DNA from: Fratercula arctica
Taxonomy: Eukaryota > Chordata > Aves > Charadriiformes > Alcidae
Length of the DNA: 64,000 bases
NCBI GenBank assembly: GCA_947846985.1
Contig: CANTUZ010000026.1
Span: 54,852,730-54,916,729 of the forward strand
Direction of reading: 5' to 3'
In this document: positions 24,301 to 37,140 of the stretch, one piece after another
Numbering within the stretch: the first letter of the stretch is position 1
How the letters are laid out: each line of letters starts with the position of its first letter
Notes under the pieces: model-generated
Told to the model about the DNA's origin: nothing
Databases searched by the model: none
Seen by the model: the letters and a program-made list of their open reading frames with translations, nothing else
Position numbers and translations under genes: made by a program

Positions 24301-27300
24301 AAACTGGCAGCTACATCTTCCCAGATGGCAGTCAGCTGACAATCAGTGGCTGAAGCTCTAAGTTTAACTACAAATGATGAAGATGATGTATTGAGTTTGC
24401 CAAGTACTGAGAGCAGGAGTTTCACTGTCTAGCCCTTGGCCTGAGGTACTGATGTTTAGTCTAGTAAAGAACCAGTTTGGAAAGCATTACTATACATGTG
24501 CTCTAGTAACCTAAAACCATAGACTAAAATCTCTATAGCCAAGACCATAGATTTATTTAAACAATTGTTCCCTTAAATATTTTTCTAAAAATGAAAATAG
24601 CATCCAGTGCTAACAGAAATGGAAAATATGTCACTTGCTAGGGCTGAGTAATTACATTAATTCATCCAAGCCGTCAACTATTTTCTTAAATTCCATCAGT
24701 TTTCTCATTTTGCTCCAGAGGGAGAGCATAGAGACTTAAAGATAATACACTTTTTAATGGCCAAACTTCTCCAACATAAATCTAGAAGTATTCTCTTCCC
24801 CAATCCAGATGAAACTGAGTTTCCTGCAAATTATAATCCATTATAATTTATCAGTGGAACACTGATCATTTAATCATACAAAATCCTCATGCAAGAAAAA
24901 AAAAGAATAACGGAATGAGGAAGGTTAAATTTCCAGCATTTTACAGCACAGCAATTAAGGAAGGACTACAGCTGAAGCCCAGCTTCTCTCTCTTCAGAGA
25001 CCAATTTTAGGTCAAAATACTGTCAGTGTCAACCTATTGGTGAACTGCAGTCTAATCAACACATGTAACCATGTCTTTTTCTTGACATGTGTTACCACTA
25101 AGGAGATTTATTTGTAATGTTTCAGCTAAGGAAAACAAATATAAATTTTGTCTGTATTCCAAGTTGTTAGACATCATCTGTGACCCCTTATAGTATTTCA
25201 CTTCCAAATAGCAAAATTTATCACATCTTATGAGAGTTTGATCCTTGACAAATGAAAATTTAGAAACTTCGTTCAGAAAGAGTAAAAAAAAAAAACCATG
25301 GAAAGTGTCCTGCCCTTATCATTCCTCGTGTTAATAATGAAGGATAATGTATTTACACAGATTCTTGACCTTCTCTTATTTGCTACCATTTCAAACCTAG
25401 AGAATACACAATCCTGCACGATTCGTACCAACCAAAAAGTCTATAGTATCACTTCATTATACATACAAGTTGCCAGGTCAATATACATTAAAAACTTACA
25501 ATGAAGTTTTGTCCATCTATTTGATAGTTTCACGCAGTTATGTGAAGAATCTAAGCCTTAAAACTGTGAAAGGACACAGGACCTGAAAATGTTTAAATAG
25601 AGAACAAATTATGCTGTTGCTATTATGGTTGATGACTCTGAACTGAAACTAACACGAACTTTTCCAAGCAAAATGTTAAAAGCATGAAGGCTTTATGTTC
25701 CTTTACCAGAGCAGCAGACATAATACCAGTAACAGCATGAAGCCTTGGTTGTTTCTGCAGCAAAATGTTCAAAGGCATGAGTATTCTAGGGTCACATAAC
25801 AACTCTGCTAATTATATCTTAACATACGTATTTCTGAAACAACGATTGGATGAAGAGTCAGCATTAAAAAAAAACACACAGGAAGAAATAAGATTTTCTG
25901 TTGCAATTCATTCATGACACACTTTATTTACACAAGCAATGTGGAAGACACCTCAGATGGAAAAATATTTATGATTTTCTTGTAAGTTTTGTTAGACTTC
26001 TATTTTATCAGTCCATGATATGCTCCAAACACTTTGGCTATGTGCTTTGGAAGCAGGTATCTGACTGCCAGATTAGTCATATCTCTGTGAAAATGTGAAC
26101 CAAACAAAACTTATAATCAAGGGAAAACCCAATCTTTTTTTATTTTTTTAAGGAAAACCAAGATTTTTTATGCCATAAGTAAATTGATATCATTAAAAAG
26201 GAATTTTTATTAACCATAATTTGAACTGCATTTAGGGTATTAAGCTAGCAAAATAAAAATAACATAATCATTCCTAGAACCAGCTGGAGGCAACAGTAAA
26301 GTGTATGAGTGCTCAGAAAGTGGATTATCAGAGGTGGCAATATAATAAATGACGTTCTCTCTTGATCCCTTACATACCTGTATGTCAATAGGATTGCACG
26401 TGCATGTGGAAAGGCTTGCTTTCTCTGCTCTTTCTTCTTCTCTGGTCTCTTTTTATCTACAACTCAGCCAGGGTCCAGTCCCTTAAACTTAGTCAATTTA
26501 GCCTATAAAGCTAAGAATCTTTGAGTGAGCCTTCAACAATCAAAAAAAATTACATGTATTTCCCCCCAGATTTTTCCACAGTCATTTCTATTTATCAGTA
26601 AGCTATTGGTAGATGATAGATTGACATATCAACAGTCCTTTCCTTAATTATCATCAACCTAGCCAATATGTCCAACTTTGAAAACACAGGTCATACTTAC
26701 ACCTGTCCTATTTCCTCCTGTTTAACCTAGTCATTTTCCAAGGGAATTTCTTATTCACACCAATATTCACAGTCAACAAGGTGATGCAATCTGACACCAC
26801 TTTGGCCAGATATGAGATGCCAAAACAGTACACCTTCACATTACAAAATTAACAATTCATGAAACATGAGGAAAGCAAAAATGCAAACAATACTACCATC
26901 TGTGTATTTTTTGATTACAGGTAATTTAATTTTGATAGCAGTTTCACACCTGTATTTATTTGAGGACACAATCCATGTTACTTGGACATCTAAATACAGC
27001 AAATGAGGCTATTAAATATGTAAATTACATCAATTATAGGCACCAAAATGAATCCATATTTATATCCAAATTGGTTAGTCTCTACTAGCTCCTACCCAGA
27101 AAGTCACATTTACTTTCTATTAAAACAAAAACAAAAACAACAAAACCACCCAACCCATCCCAAAACCCACCAACATATATATTGAAATGCATAATAGAGT
27201 TAATTTCCTAACCACGCCAAAGCTCACTTCATGTAAATATTTAATGGCTGTAATGATCAAAAAGACTACGACATTCTGGTAAATATAAAATTGTTTATAG

Positions 27301-28860
27301 GTTGCCCCACATAGACGATAAAATATTATGTTTCTATTACCTCTCCCTCAGCTCTTCTCTCATATAATTTATTTGTTCCTTTCTTTTTCTTACCTGAAAA
27401 ATGGCAAAGGGTGCACTGCAATATTATACATACAAAAACTCCTGTTTTGATCACTGGAACAAGCAAGAGTCTTTCTGTGGTAAACATTAGGAACTTAATC
27501 TGTTAATCATTAACAATATTGATAATGACATATGGCAATGGGACTTCAGTTCTTTTCAGTTCTTTAATCTCTTCTTGTTTTGGTTACTGGAGCCGCAAAA
27601 CGGAACTCCTCATTTCCTTTCTCCATACTGCATTTATTCGTCCTTAGAAATTCATTGCATAGTTAAACTACAGAGACAAAATCAAGCTGGCTTCTGCGCT
27701 TGATAACACTGGAATCAAAACCGCCGGGGATTCATGCAGATATACGTTTCAGCCATTTGCACATCAAGGCTTGGAAAGTGGCCAATAAAACCCAAAAGAA
27801 GGACAAGGCTTACTAGCCTCTCACTTCCCGATCTGAACTGCTAGTTTATATAGTGTTGCACCTTGCTTCTTTGCAGATCAGCAATAAAATCCTTCTGTGG
27901 CTATAACTTATACTTATTAGGTTGAAATACTGACATATTCAGTAAGCCCTGACTGATCAGATTTGCCCAGTATATAAAATTCATGACAATGTGATATGAA
28001 AGGACTTAATAATAGTGCCTGCTATTATAAAATCAAGGCTTTCTTTGCTAATGGACAATTCCAGTCTGACAACCTGCATTTCAAAGCAGAATAATACGAA
28101 ATTGCTAAAATTTGAAATCAACATTAAAAGATATCAAATTCCTTTTGGTATGGAAACAGAGCAATAATTCAAAGTAGCAAAAAAATACATTTCATCTGAT
28201 CTTTCAAATAAAGGCTTTCTAATAGGTAGAAATGAAAAAGTGTGTGGTTGTGAAAACTGACATAAAATTAAAGAAATAATAATAAAATTAAATACAGCCA
28301 AGACAATAACTACAGGCTATTCATATCAGGGACTTATAACAACTCTTTTCTGGAATGTCAATGATATACATATTTATATGAGCTATATTATAAATTCCCT
28401 ACTAAAGAAAAAAACATCTTTGAGTCTTTACTGGAAAGTTAAAAAAATTAATAGCAACAAGAGACACAATTTAGGAATTTTTTATTAAAAAAAAAAGAAA
28501 CATCTGAATAGCAAGATGCTGTCTTTTCTAAAAGAACCAGAGAAGTAACAAAAGCATTCACAGAGGGATTATACCAGCATCATTATAACTGGGAATATAA
28601 GGGATCCAGAATGAACACAGGAAAAACAAACTTCTATGTGGAATTTCAGATAAAAAGCCTTCCTTTGCAGTAAAAAGTCTTTACTTTGCAGTAAGCTGTT
28701 ACTAAAGCATATCACATCACCCCTGTACTTCTGCTTTAAGTTTTCAAGTCAGTTTGGCAAGTTCCTCTGTAGTGTTAAATTAATTACTTTATTCTGTGAG
28801 TCTGATGTTCACATTTCTATGCATTTTTCTTGTAGGTTCAGTAAGTCAAATATCTTCCTT
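18351..28860. other. long AT-rich non-coding stretch
   Basis: About 10.5 kb holds only short chance frames; the longest, about 116 codons on the minus strand at 21872-22222, has no family resemblance. I see no LINE, LTR, DNA transposon or RNA gene. It may contain conserved non-coding elements, which a single sequence cannot reveal. Confidence 0.5.
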
Positions 28861-28884
28861 AAAAAAAAAAAAAAAAAAAAAAAA
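28861..28884 (+). repeat. poly(A) tract (24 A)
   Basis: Twenty-four uninterrupted A residues. No polyadenylation signal or recognisable transcript-like sequence lies just upstream. Confidence 0.85.
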
Positions 28885-29549
28885 GACAAATCTATTGGAG
28901 TACTTGCTACTACATGGTTTCTTTTCCAGGATTTGACTGAATTGGAGAGGAACATCATAAAAAGAATTAAGATTGAAAAAAACAATCTTAGCAGGTCTGC
29001 TGGTCTAAAAGGCAAAATTTTTATTGCACAAGGAACACATTTCTTGGCACCCTCTATCAGGCCTACAGATATTTGTATCGGTAAAAGATATCAAGTCACC
29101 GTAATACACCATAACACAGGCAAAAATCCTAATTCTATTCGCTGACTTCAAGCTGTCTATTCAAGCTGTCAGAAATCCACACTTGTCATTTAAATGGAAA
29201 TTGAATACCAAGACTGACCAATATTAACACAGTCTTAGAATGACCATTTGAAAGAAGTTGTATATGGTACACCAGTACCTTATTAATTCAGTATGTGAAT
29301 CACTACTCATAGAGTTTGAAGTAGCATGGATCTGGAGCAATCTTTTTTAAGTTTATGATGTTCATCCAAAAAGGCAGTTTAAATTTTTAGCAACAGAAAT
29401 TAAAAGCCTACCTACATTTGTCTGTGCCTTCTGAATGATCCCAGCTATGAAATACTGCTTCTTTTAACTAAGACCAGTTACTAGTCAGATGAGGTTTCTC
29501 CTCTAGTCTATGGAATAGCTTAGATAAACTCCGTCGTTAGAGCAAAAAG
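28885..29549. other. AT-rich non-coding stretch
   Basis: I see no gene or repeat. A 108-codon plus-strand frame spanning the poly(A) tract (28819-29145) owes much of its openness to that tract. Confidence 0.45.

Positions 29550-29578
<29 letters not shown>
29550..29578 (+). repeat. (GA)n microsatellite
   Basis: Alternating GA over about 29 bases, with one C interruption near 29570. Confidence 0.9.
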
Positions 29579-29580
<2 letters not shown>

Positions 29581-31585
29581 CAACACTGATAGACACAAAT
29601 TAGTATCAGCACAGGTCCAGACTTCTTTAAAGTCACTGTATAAGTAAAGGAGAACCATTTGTCACAATCTACCCTAAATCCCAAGTGGTATTAGAGAAAT
29701 TTAAAATATGATATGATACAAAACAAACAAAAAGTCTATGGAATGCTTTGGGTTTTTTTTTTCACTCATATTTAACAGGGTAGATCTGTATTTGAAAATA
29801 ATTCAAAAATAGGTGAGTAACTAATAGCTGTCTCAGTAGAGAGAGGTGTTTGGTGCAGTCTTTCTGTTACTTGTTTATTTACAAATGATTTGAGACAGTG
29901 AAAAAGACAAATGATGTGGCAAAGCATCCTGTTCCTGACTAATTGAGAATTGGAAAGATTTGGGTGAGAAAAATTACTGGAGAACCTCAAAATATTGAGA
30001 CAAAAAAAAAGCAGATGTAAACCTATATAGAGAAATGTAAAAGGACAGTCATTGCAAAATGAATTAAGACTTCCATTTATATAGACACAGGGATACAGAC
30101 ACTGAGTTATCTGTGAATTACAGAGTTATAAAACCTGATCTCATTTCTCAAAAGTGCATGTTAGGAAAAATTAACACAATGCTCCTAAATTATTAGGAAA
30201 GAAACGGAGAACAAAACAGAAAACAAGCCAAGATAATTCATCCTGAATTTTGTGTGTCATGTGGGCCTCTCCATCTCTAGAAGGGTACAGAAGTACTGAA
30301 ATAGTATGTTACAGCAAATGGCTTCTCTGTAAGAAACAGTTAAATATTATTACTCCAGAAAAAAGCTACTAAAATCTGACCCAACGAGAAACAACCTCCT
30401 ATGAATAGGTGGTGGCAGTTCACTGTCTCTTCTGACACAAGAAGGAGGGGAGGCACAATTGAAACGATTAGCAGCAAAAGAAACAAAATAAGATACTTCT
30501 ATATGAAACAGTATGATATTAATACTAAATATCTGCTAAGATTCAAAAAAAGGTTTGGCAAATTCATGGAAGAAAAATCCATCAAAACCTATTAAACACC
30601 GATATAAGAACTTTCCTGCAATAAGTGCAATAAGTGTGTGCTCACTCACTGCATGGTTGCTCTGATTTTATATGCTTTCAAGAAATGATTATTTATCATG
30701 GGTGGAAAGAGGATGCCTGATAGATGGAGCTTTGGCCAGAGGTAATATTGTCCTCCATGTATTTTTAATAGCACTGACTACAAGATTACCATTCCTGAAG
30801 TAAGAATGGTAACCAAGATAATTTTTCCTGCTGCCTAGCGAGGTGTGGTCTGCCACTTTTCCTCCTCTGTTTTCTAGCGGCAAGTAAAAAGGGTTAATGA
30901 AATTGCAGTTGGTGATGTAAGGTAAAATATTTGGCTTTAACTTAAACAGGGAAAGAGAAGGTGTCAATCAACAGTGGTGTTTGAAGAGCAAAGGAACTAA
31001 CGGCATCACTTTTCAGCTAAGACAGATGTTTCACTCTGTAAACATTTCTCCTTCTCTCCCCTGATCACTTAAGACAGTCTGTTTGATTTTCTTTAGGAGG
31101 AAAGCACTAGAGGAGATGCAGTGACTTTGCCCTAAGTGCTAGCCTGTGTTTTTAAGTGTTACCATCTCCCAAACATATTATTTAATATAATGATACACTA
31201 CAAGAGAGAAGACAATAAAAAATTCCATTACTGTAATTTTCTTGCAATTCTCATAATTTCTCTGAGGTAGCAATAGAGGTCCATTAAAGCTGTTTTTAAA
31301 ATGTACTTTCAGATAGAGTATTGACACAAACTGAGATGAGAAACATGATGAGATCTGGGTAAATTATGTAATAGCTGCCAGGACTCTATGTCTACCAAGG
31401 CTTCTCTTTAAAATGCAAATTTAAGACTCGAAAGGAAAGGTCACATCCTCTGTGGGAATACGCCAGCACCATTCTTCAAGAGAAATTAAATAAATTACTT
31501 GGCTCCACTGTTTAAGCCAGATCTTTATTTTTTCACTTACATGAATACCGGGATGACAGAAATGTCACTAGAATTGTCAATTACA
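29579..31585. other. AT-rich non-coding stretch
   Basis: I see nothing identifiable; only short frames and A-runs. Confidence 0.5.
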
Positions 31586-31693
31586 GAAAAAAAAAAAAAA
31601 AAGTCCATTATCTGCAGACTGTTAGTTTAAAAAAAAAAAAAAAAAAACCAACACACACAAGCAAACAAGCAAACAAACAAAAATAAATTAAAA
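31586..31693 (+). repeat. compound A-rich / (CAAA)-like simple repeat
   Basis: A 17-base A-run (31586-31602) is followed, after a short spacer, by a 19-base A-run (31629-31647) and then by ACACAC, GCAAACAA and AAATAAATT units. Confidence 0.8.
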
Positions 31694-32608
31694 AAGGAAT
31701 TGTTACATGTTTGCTGAAATGAAAGAATCAATTAAAGTCAAATAGGTCAGATTCCCGAATCTGCAAATACTCAGGACACAGTGATGACAGTGGACTACAA
31801 ACCTATGTTGAAAAAACATGTGTTCTAACAATATAAAGTTAGAAACAGGTAGTTTGTCTTGAAAATGACGTGAACCTTACTATCTAATTGTCTATGAACA
31901 CCCAATATAAACATCATATCTAGATACTATCATGACAAAGTAAGTTATAGCAAACATACTTTAATATAAATGTGTTAAATAAATATTCTTAAAAGAAACA
32001 TAGACGTTTATTTGCTGTGCTCTCAGGTTATACTCATCAGGATTTTCTCCTATGTATTTTCTCTTACCTTTAACATTAGATGTTCTAATGTACTTCATAT
32101 TTAGTAGTTAATAGGATAAACATCCATAAAACTGAACCAACATTTCACCTCTTCAAGATATGCAAATTAAAGATAGTGTTATATTTTAGTTAAAAAATTA
32201 AAATGACATCTCTATTAAGCTTTATTTTTAAATAGTAGGAATGATTATAGAATAACTCACCCTGCCCTTATGAAACCTGACATGTCTTTAATTCTTTGGT
32301 GTGAACTTGAACATTGAACATATTTTTCTGTTTCTTTTTGATGAAAGTTTTTTGTTGTATTTTTTTTTAAGGAACACGTACTGTGTAGCCAAATGCTATA
32401 AAAAATGCTTCATCATTTATTCAAAACCAAGCTCTTTACATTTTGTAAAGTGTCAAAAGCATGAAGTTTCTATGGGATTTGCAGTCTGTATTTGGGTGTG
32501 GCAGATGGAATAGAGTACTAAAATACCTGATAAGGGATAATACACTAGAAAACTTTTCACAGGCATGTAGAAAAATTGGTTTAGCTAGGAGGACAAAATT
32601 CTGTACAG
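31694..32608. other. AT-rich non-coding stretch
   Basis: I see no gene or recognisable repeat. Confidence 0.5.
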
Positions 32609-32625
32609 AAAAAAAAAAAAAAAAA
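32609..32625 (+). repeat. poly(A) tract (17 A)
   Basis: Seventeen uninterrupted A residues in AT-rich DNA. Confidence 0.8.
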
Positions 32626-32882
32626 TACAAACCAGAACCAAACAGTTCCAAAATCAGAGAAACCATTAGCTTGAATGTGTAATATTCTAAAGGACTGATA
32701 TTAAGCATGGCGTCTTAACAACATTTATTTTTGCCTTTAGTGAAAGAAAACATGGATGCAGTAGTGTAAATAGTTATTTACTTGGAGAAAACTGAAGGCT
32801 CAATATGTATTGTCATTACTTCTGTGTATCCAGGCTGGGTACATCTGCATTGTAAACGCTGTGAGGCCTGGTAATTCATGGC

Positions 32883-32926
32883 CACATGAAGCCCACGTGT
32901 CACATGAAGCCCACGTGTCACATGAA
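32883..32926 (+). repeat. 18-bp tandem repeat carrying CACGTG
   Basis: Two perfect 18-base units (32883-32900, 32901-32918) start CACATGAAGC and are followed by a partial third (CACATGAA). Each full unit contains the palindrome CACGTG (32894-32899, 32912-32917), the canonical E-box core. Whether it is bound cannot be told from sequence. Confidence 0.9.
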
Positions 32927-33588
32927 TCTTTGTGCTGCATTAGAATACACCAGTGACCGAATAGTGGAGCAAGGCTACATTCTGCAAAAATGAATCCACA
33001 TTCCAATTTATACGAAATTCAGGACACTTACATACATAGAACCTTAGGCGTAAATAATAGTACAGAGTTATGGCAGTGTCAATTATAAACCCTAAAGAAT
33101 CTGTAAGGTATCACATAAGCAATCAAAGTGTAAAAAAGCTCCATTTTACTTTCTCCTTCCCTCTTGGAAACACAGGAAGCGATGTAGAAAGGATTTAGAC
33201 ATCTTTAAAATAAATTAAAACCAAAACAAAACAGCAAAACTTTTATAGTCTCTTGTGGGTTCACACAGCTTCTGCCTTAGTACTATATTTAAGCAGCACA
33301 ATCTGACCTCTTCAGTGGTTTCAAAAAGAACAACAGTTCACCTTATTTTAATGTTTCTGAAAGCAATTACCTCAGACCTTAAGCTCAGCATCTCTTTTAC
33401 GCTTAGGGATTTTCTCAATTTATTATGTTAAATTATCATAAATAATGTGAAACCTTTTTAAGAAAAATTGCATCAAGTTTTAATAATCTGAAGAGCGTTT
33501 CATTCCCACTCAAATAATATCTGCATCATTTGCAGATGCTTTGAATCGTCTGTGTGATAAGACAGGAAAACTAATGTGCTTTGAGATT

Positions 33589-33608
33589 AAAAAAAAAAAA
33601 AAAAAAAA
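33589..33608 (+). repeat. poly(A) tract (20 A)
   Basis: Twenty uninterrupted A residues; no recognisable retroposon body is attached. Confidence 0.8.
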
Positions 33609-35644
33609 GTGATCCAAAAAGCCTAAAGAATTATTACTACATACCAAAGACTTAATTTTACCTCTCATTTATTTGTATCAATGAAATGTAGAAAATTGGT
33701 TTAGGGTGACTAAAGTGCCAGTAAACTGCAGTGCATAATATTTCTGTACTACAAAATGGTAAGCTTCTGTTTGCAAAAAATGCTTGGATTTCAATGAAAT
33801 GGATAATATCTACACTGAAGCTGTTGTCAGATATGCACCAATTAATCATTAAAGATTGAAAGTATGGCTATCTTGTCACTTGATACTTCTGACAAAGTAG
33901 ACCAGTAAGCAATATTACTTTGTCAAAAGCCCACTTTGTTGAATGTCTTATAGGTGAGCCAAAAAATTAAACTGCTGAAGTCACTATTAAAGCTCTTCTC
34001 TAAACTACCTCAAAAGTCAGAAAGGTCTTCACTAATTCAGACCTATTGTACAGCATGACTTAGTTTGGTTTTCTGATTTCAAAAATAAATCACATAGAAA
34101 AAAGATTGAGACTTCCCTTTGCATGGAAACTTCATTTTTTTTTTCCTCAGTGGGGACTTTTTGCCCACAAACCTCCAATCTCTTTTGCTCTAGAGAGTTC
34201 TTATTCAAGTTCAGGCTAATTTAATTTTTATCCTGCAACACACTTGTTTTATTTGTCTGGTCCAAAGATAAAATTCTCTGTTTTCAAACGAAGTTACTTG
34301 CAGGTACTTATGATTTTCAGTAAAAAAGTGAAAGAATAGATTGTCCATTATAAATCTCACCTCACCAAAAGAAATTGCTATTTCTACACATTCATGTTTG
34401 TAGGAAGAGTTACCAGATAATTTAATCACGCTTGTGATATGCTCCTTTGGTCCAAACAATGGAGCAGTTTATAATGAATACTTCACTAAGTTTTCTCTCC
34501 TGTTACTTTTCAAAGCTAATGTCACCTTTTTCAGAGATAATGAACACAGGAGCAGAAAACAGGGGAAGACTGACCGTGACAAAATTAGTAGGTGATGCAG
34601 AGCAACAGCAGCAGAAGAGGAGTGAAACAGTGCCAGGGAGCCATTGTCTGCCCTACATATATATTTTCAGTTTAGTCTGGTTCCAAGGAATGAACACTTG
34701 CTAGTAGAGGGAGCACATTAGCTGTGCATCATCTGGTTTAGTTTGATTTTACAGCATCCAGTTTCAGAATTTAAGGATCCATACTGTTTTACAAACCTGA
34801 GATCAATAAATAAGAATAACAGGGTGATTTAGTTGAAAACCTCTCTATATCAAGTACTGTACTAATATAAATGCATCTATACAATGCCATTGAAGATGAT
34901 TTCTCAGTTTCTTGATATACCATAACTAAATGCCAACATTTCAGGTTTTAGTATTCTTTGATTTTATTGTATTAATAATAATTTTTATTTTATTATCTTT
35001 ATTTTATTATTCTATGATTACTTGACCATCTGGAACAGTTTGGACAAAAAAAGAACAGAGATAAAGTGTCAAAGAGATGAAAACTTATATGGGTATTTTG
35101 GACTGACCTCTACTGTAATTTGTTTAGTCTCAGTTACCTCTACCTGGATTAATTTACTCTAAGTGTGATATATGATCTCACTCCCTGTACATGCTTCACT
35201 TAATCCTTAAATTGGAGTACAGTAACTGGCTAATTTTTAACTCCCTGAATTTATTTACTTCTCCTCTGCTCTCCTCTTTTCACGTGCTATTACCCATTAT
35301 CTCACAGTCTGGTTCTGACACGCATATCCTCAAGTTACTAAAACATACTCAGATGATGCTCCCTTAAAAATTGTTTCTTTATTTATTAATTTATTTCTCA
35401 ACACGTTAACCGCAAATTTTAAGTAATGTCTGAATCCATGTTAATGAGAAATATATTTAAAAAAAAAAGACCAGGAGTTTTATCTTCCTCATATCTATAT
35501 TGCCACCAATCATATGCTTTGTTACCAACTGTGGACTGTTACTAGTATCACAGAAAATAATGAGATTCATTAGACAAAATTTTAAAAGTTATATAAACCT
35601 TACATGGAGTGGGGGAGTTTCAGCAAATTTTTAATGTATTTTGA
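33609..35644. other. AT-rich non-coding stretch
   Basis: I see no gene. 34970-35020 is a TTTTATTATT-type low-complexity patch. Confidence 0.5.
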
Positions 35645-37140
35645 AAGGATCTGGACAAGGCAGAGGACCTGGTGACAAACAACATGGAAAGGGCTGAGGT
35701 ACTCAATGTCTTCTTTGCCTCAGTCTTTATCAGTGTAGCCAGCCTTCAAGAATCCCAGGTCTCTGAGAGGAGAGGTAAAGTCTGGAGCAAGGAAGAATTC
35801 CTCTCAATGGAAAAGGACCAGGTGAGGGAGTACTTAAAGAAACTAGACACGCATAGCTCATGGGCATGTCATGTTGCACCCACAAGTCCTGGCAGAGCCT
35901 GTTGACATCACTGTAATGCTGTTCTTGGCTGGTTTTGAAAGGTCATGGTGATTTGGAGGGGTTCCTGAAGACTGAAAGAGAGTAAATATCACTTCTGCCT
36001 TCAAAATTGTCAAGAAGAAAGATCCAGTGAACTACTGGCCAGCCAATCGCACCTCAGTTGTTGGGAAGGCAATAAGAGAAAATCTTCCTGGAAACCATTT
36101 CAAAACACCTGAAGGACAAGAGACTGATTTGAAGTAGTCAATATGGATTTACAAAAGGAAGATCATGCTAACCAACCTGATAGCCTTCTACAATGAGTTG
36201 ACTAGCTTGGTGGATGAGGGGAAAGCATGGATGAAGGAACTGGATGAGAGTGGAGAGAAAAGCATGCTACCTTGAATTTAGCATGGCTTTTGACATTGTC
36301 TCCCATAACATCCTCATAGACAATCTGACAATATACAGGTTAGGTAAATGGACAGTGAGGTGTTCCTAAAACTGACCAAAGATATAGGTCCAGAACATTG
36401 TTATCAGTAGCACAATGTCCAGTTGAAGGCCACTCAGTAGTGGTGTGTGCCACAAGTTGATATTGGGGCCAACAGTGTTTAACATATTCTTTAATGACCT
36501 GGATGCTGTGACAGTGTTCCCTTAGCAATATTGTATGTGAATAAAATGGGGAGGAACAGCTGATAGACTGGAAAAACCTGGAGAGCGGGCTGAGGGAGTC
36601 CCCTGTACTCAGCACTGGTGAGACCATAACTAGAGTACTGCTCACACCTGTGGTCTCCCCAGTACAAGACAGAGATGAAATTACTGTAGTGAGTCCAGTG
36701 AAGGCTCACAAAGATATTGAGGGACTGGAGCATCTTTCATATGATGAAAGGCTTCAAGAGCTGACACTAGTCAAGAGAAGGATCAGGATCATCTTATCAA
36801 TGTGTATAAATACCTGATGGGAGGCAATGAAGAAGATGGAACCAGGCTCATTTCAGTATTGCCCAGTGACAGAATAAGAGGCAACGGACATAAACTGAAA
36901 CACATAAAATTTCACATGAACACAACAAACCAGGGGTTTTTTTTACCTTTAGAGTGGTCAAACACTGGAACTGGTTGCCCAGAGAGGCTATAGACTCTCT
37001 ACAGATACTTAAACCTGACTCTACGTGGTCCTTGACAACCTTCCATAGCTGACGTTACTTGAGCTAGGGGGTTGGACTTGGTGATCTCAAGAGGTCCCTG
37101 TCAAAACCTCAACTTTTCTATGATTCTGTGTGATTCTGTT
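35645..37140 (+). mobile_element. CR1 LINE retrotransposon, old and internally deleted
   Basis: A ~1.5-kb CR1 remnant starts further upstream in ORF2 than the copy at 17341. Recognisable pieces in order are NNMERAEVLNVFFASVF (35675-35725); a degraded motif A, LEFSMAFDIVSHNIL, at 36271-36315; GPTVFNIFFNDLD (about 36465-36506); a decayed catalytic-box region just after it; YKYLMGG (from 36805); VVKHWNWLP at about 36951-36980; and a 3' end TTTCTATGATTCTGTGTGATTCTGT. Several frameshifts and stops break the frame. The sequence jumps from just after the catalytic box to the thumb region near 36590-36605, implying an internal deletion of a few hundred bases relative to full CR1. It is much more decayed than the first copy and lacks ORF1 and endonuclease. 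Confidence 0.92.
35672..37048 (+). pseudogene. CR1 ORF2 reverse transcriptase pseudogene
   Basis: Fragments of the reverse transcriptase are scattered over all three forward frames. The first 60 or so codons read without a break from the linker before the RT domain. The frame is then lost near 35860 and recovered in pieces. In motif A the residue normally aspartate in the LDFSKAFD-type string is glutamate, and the catalytic DD box is no longer readable. No product can be expected. Confidence 0.85.

Noticed and set aside
28819..29145. 108-codon frame with a poly-lysine run
   Set aside because: The lysines come from the poly(A) tract; there is no independent coding signal.
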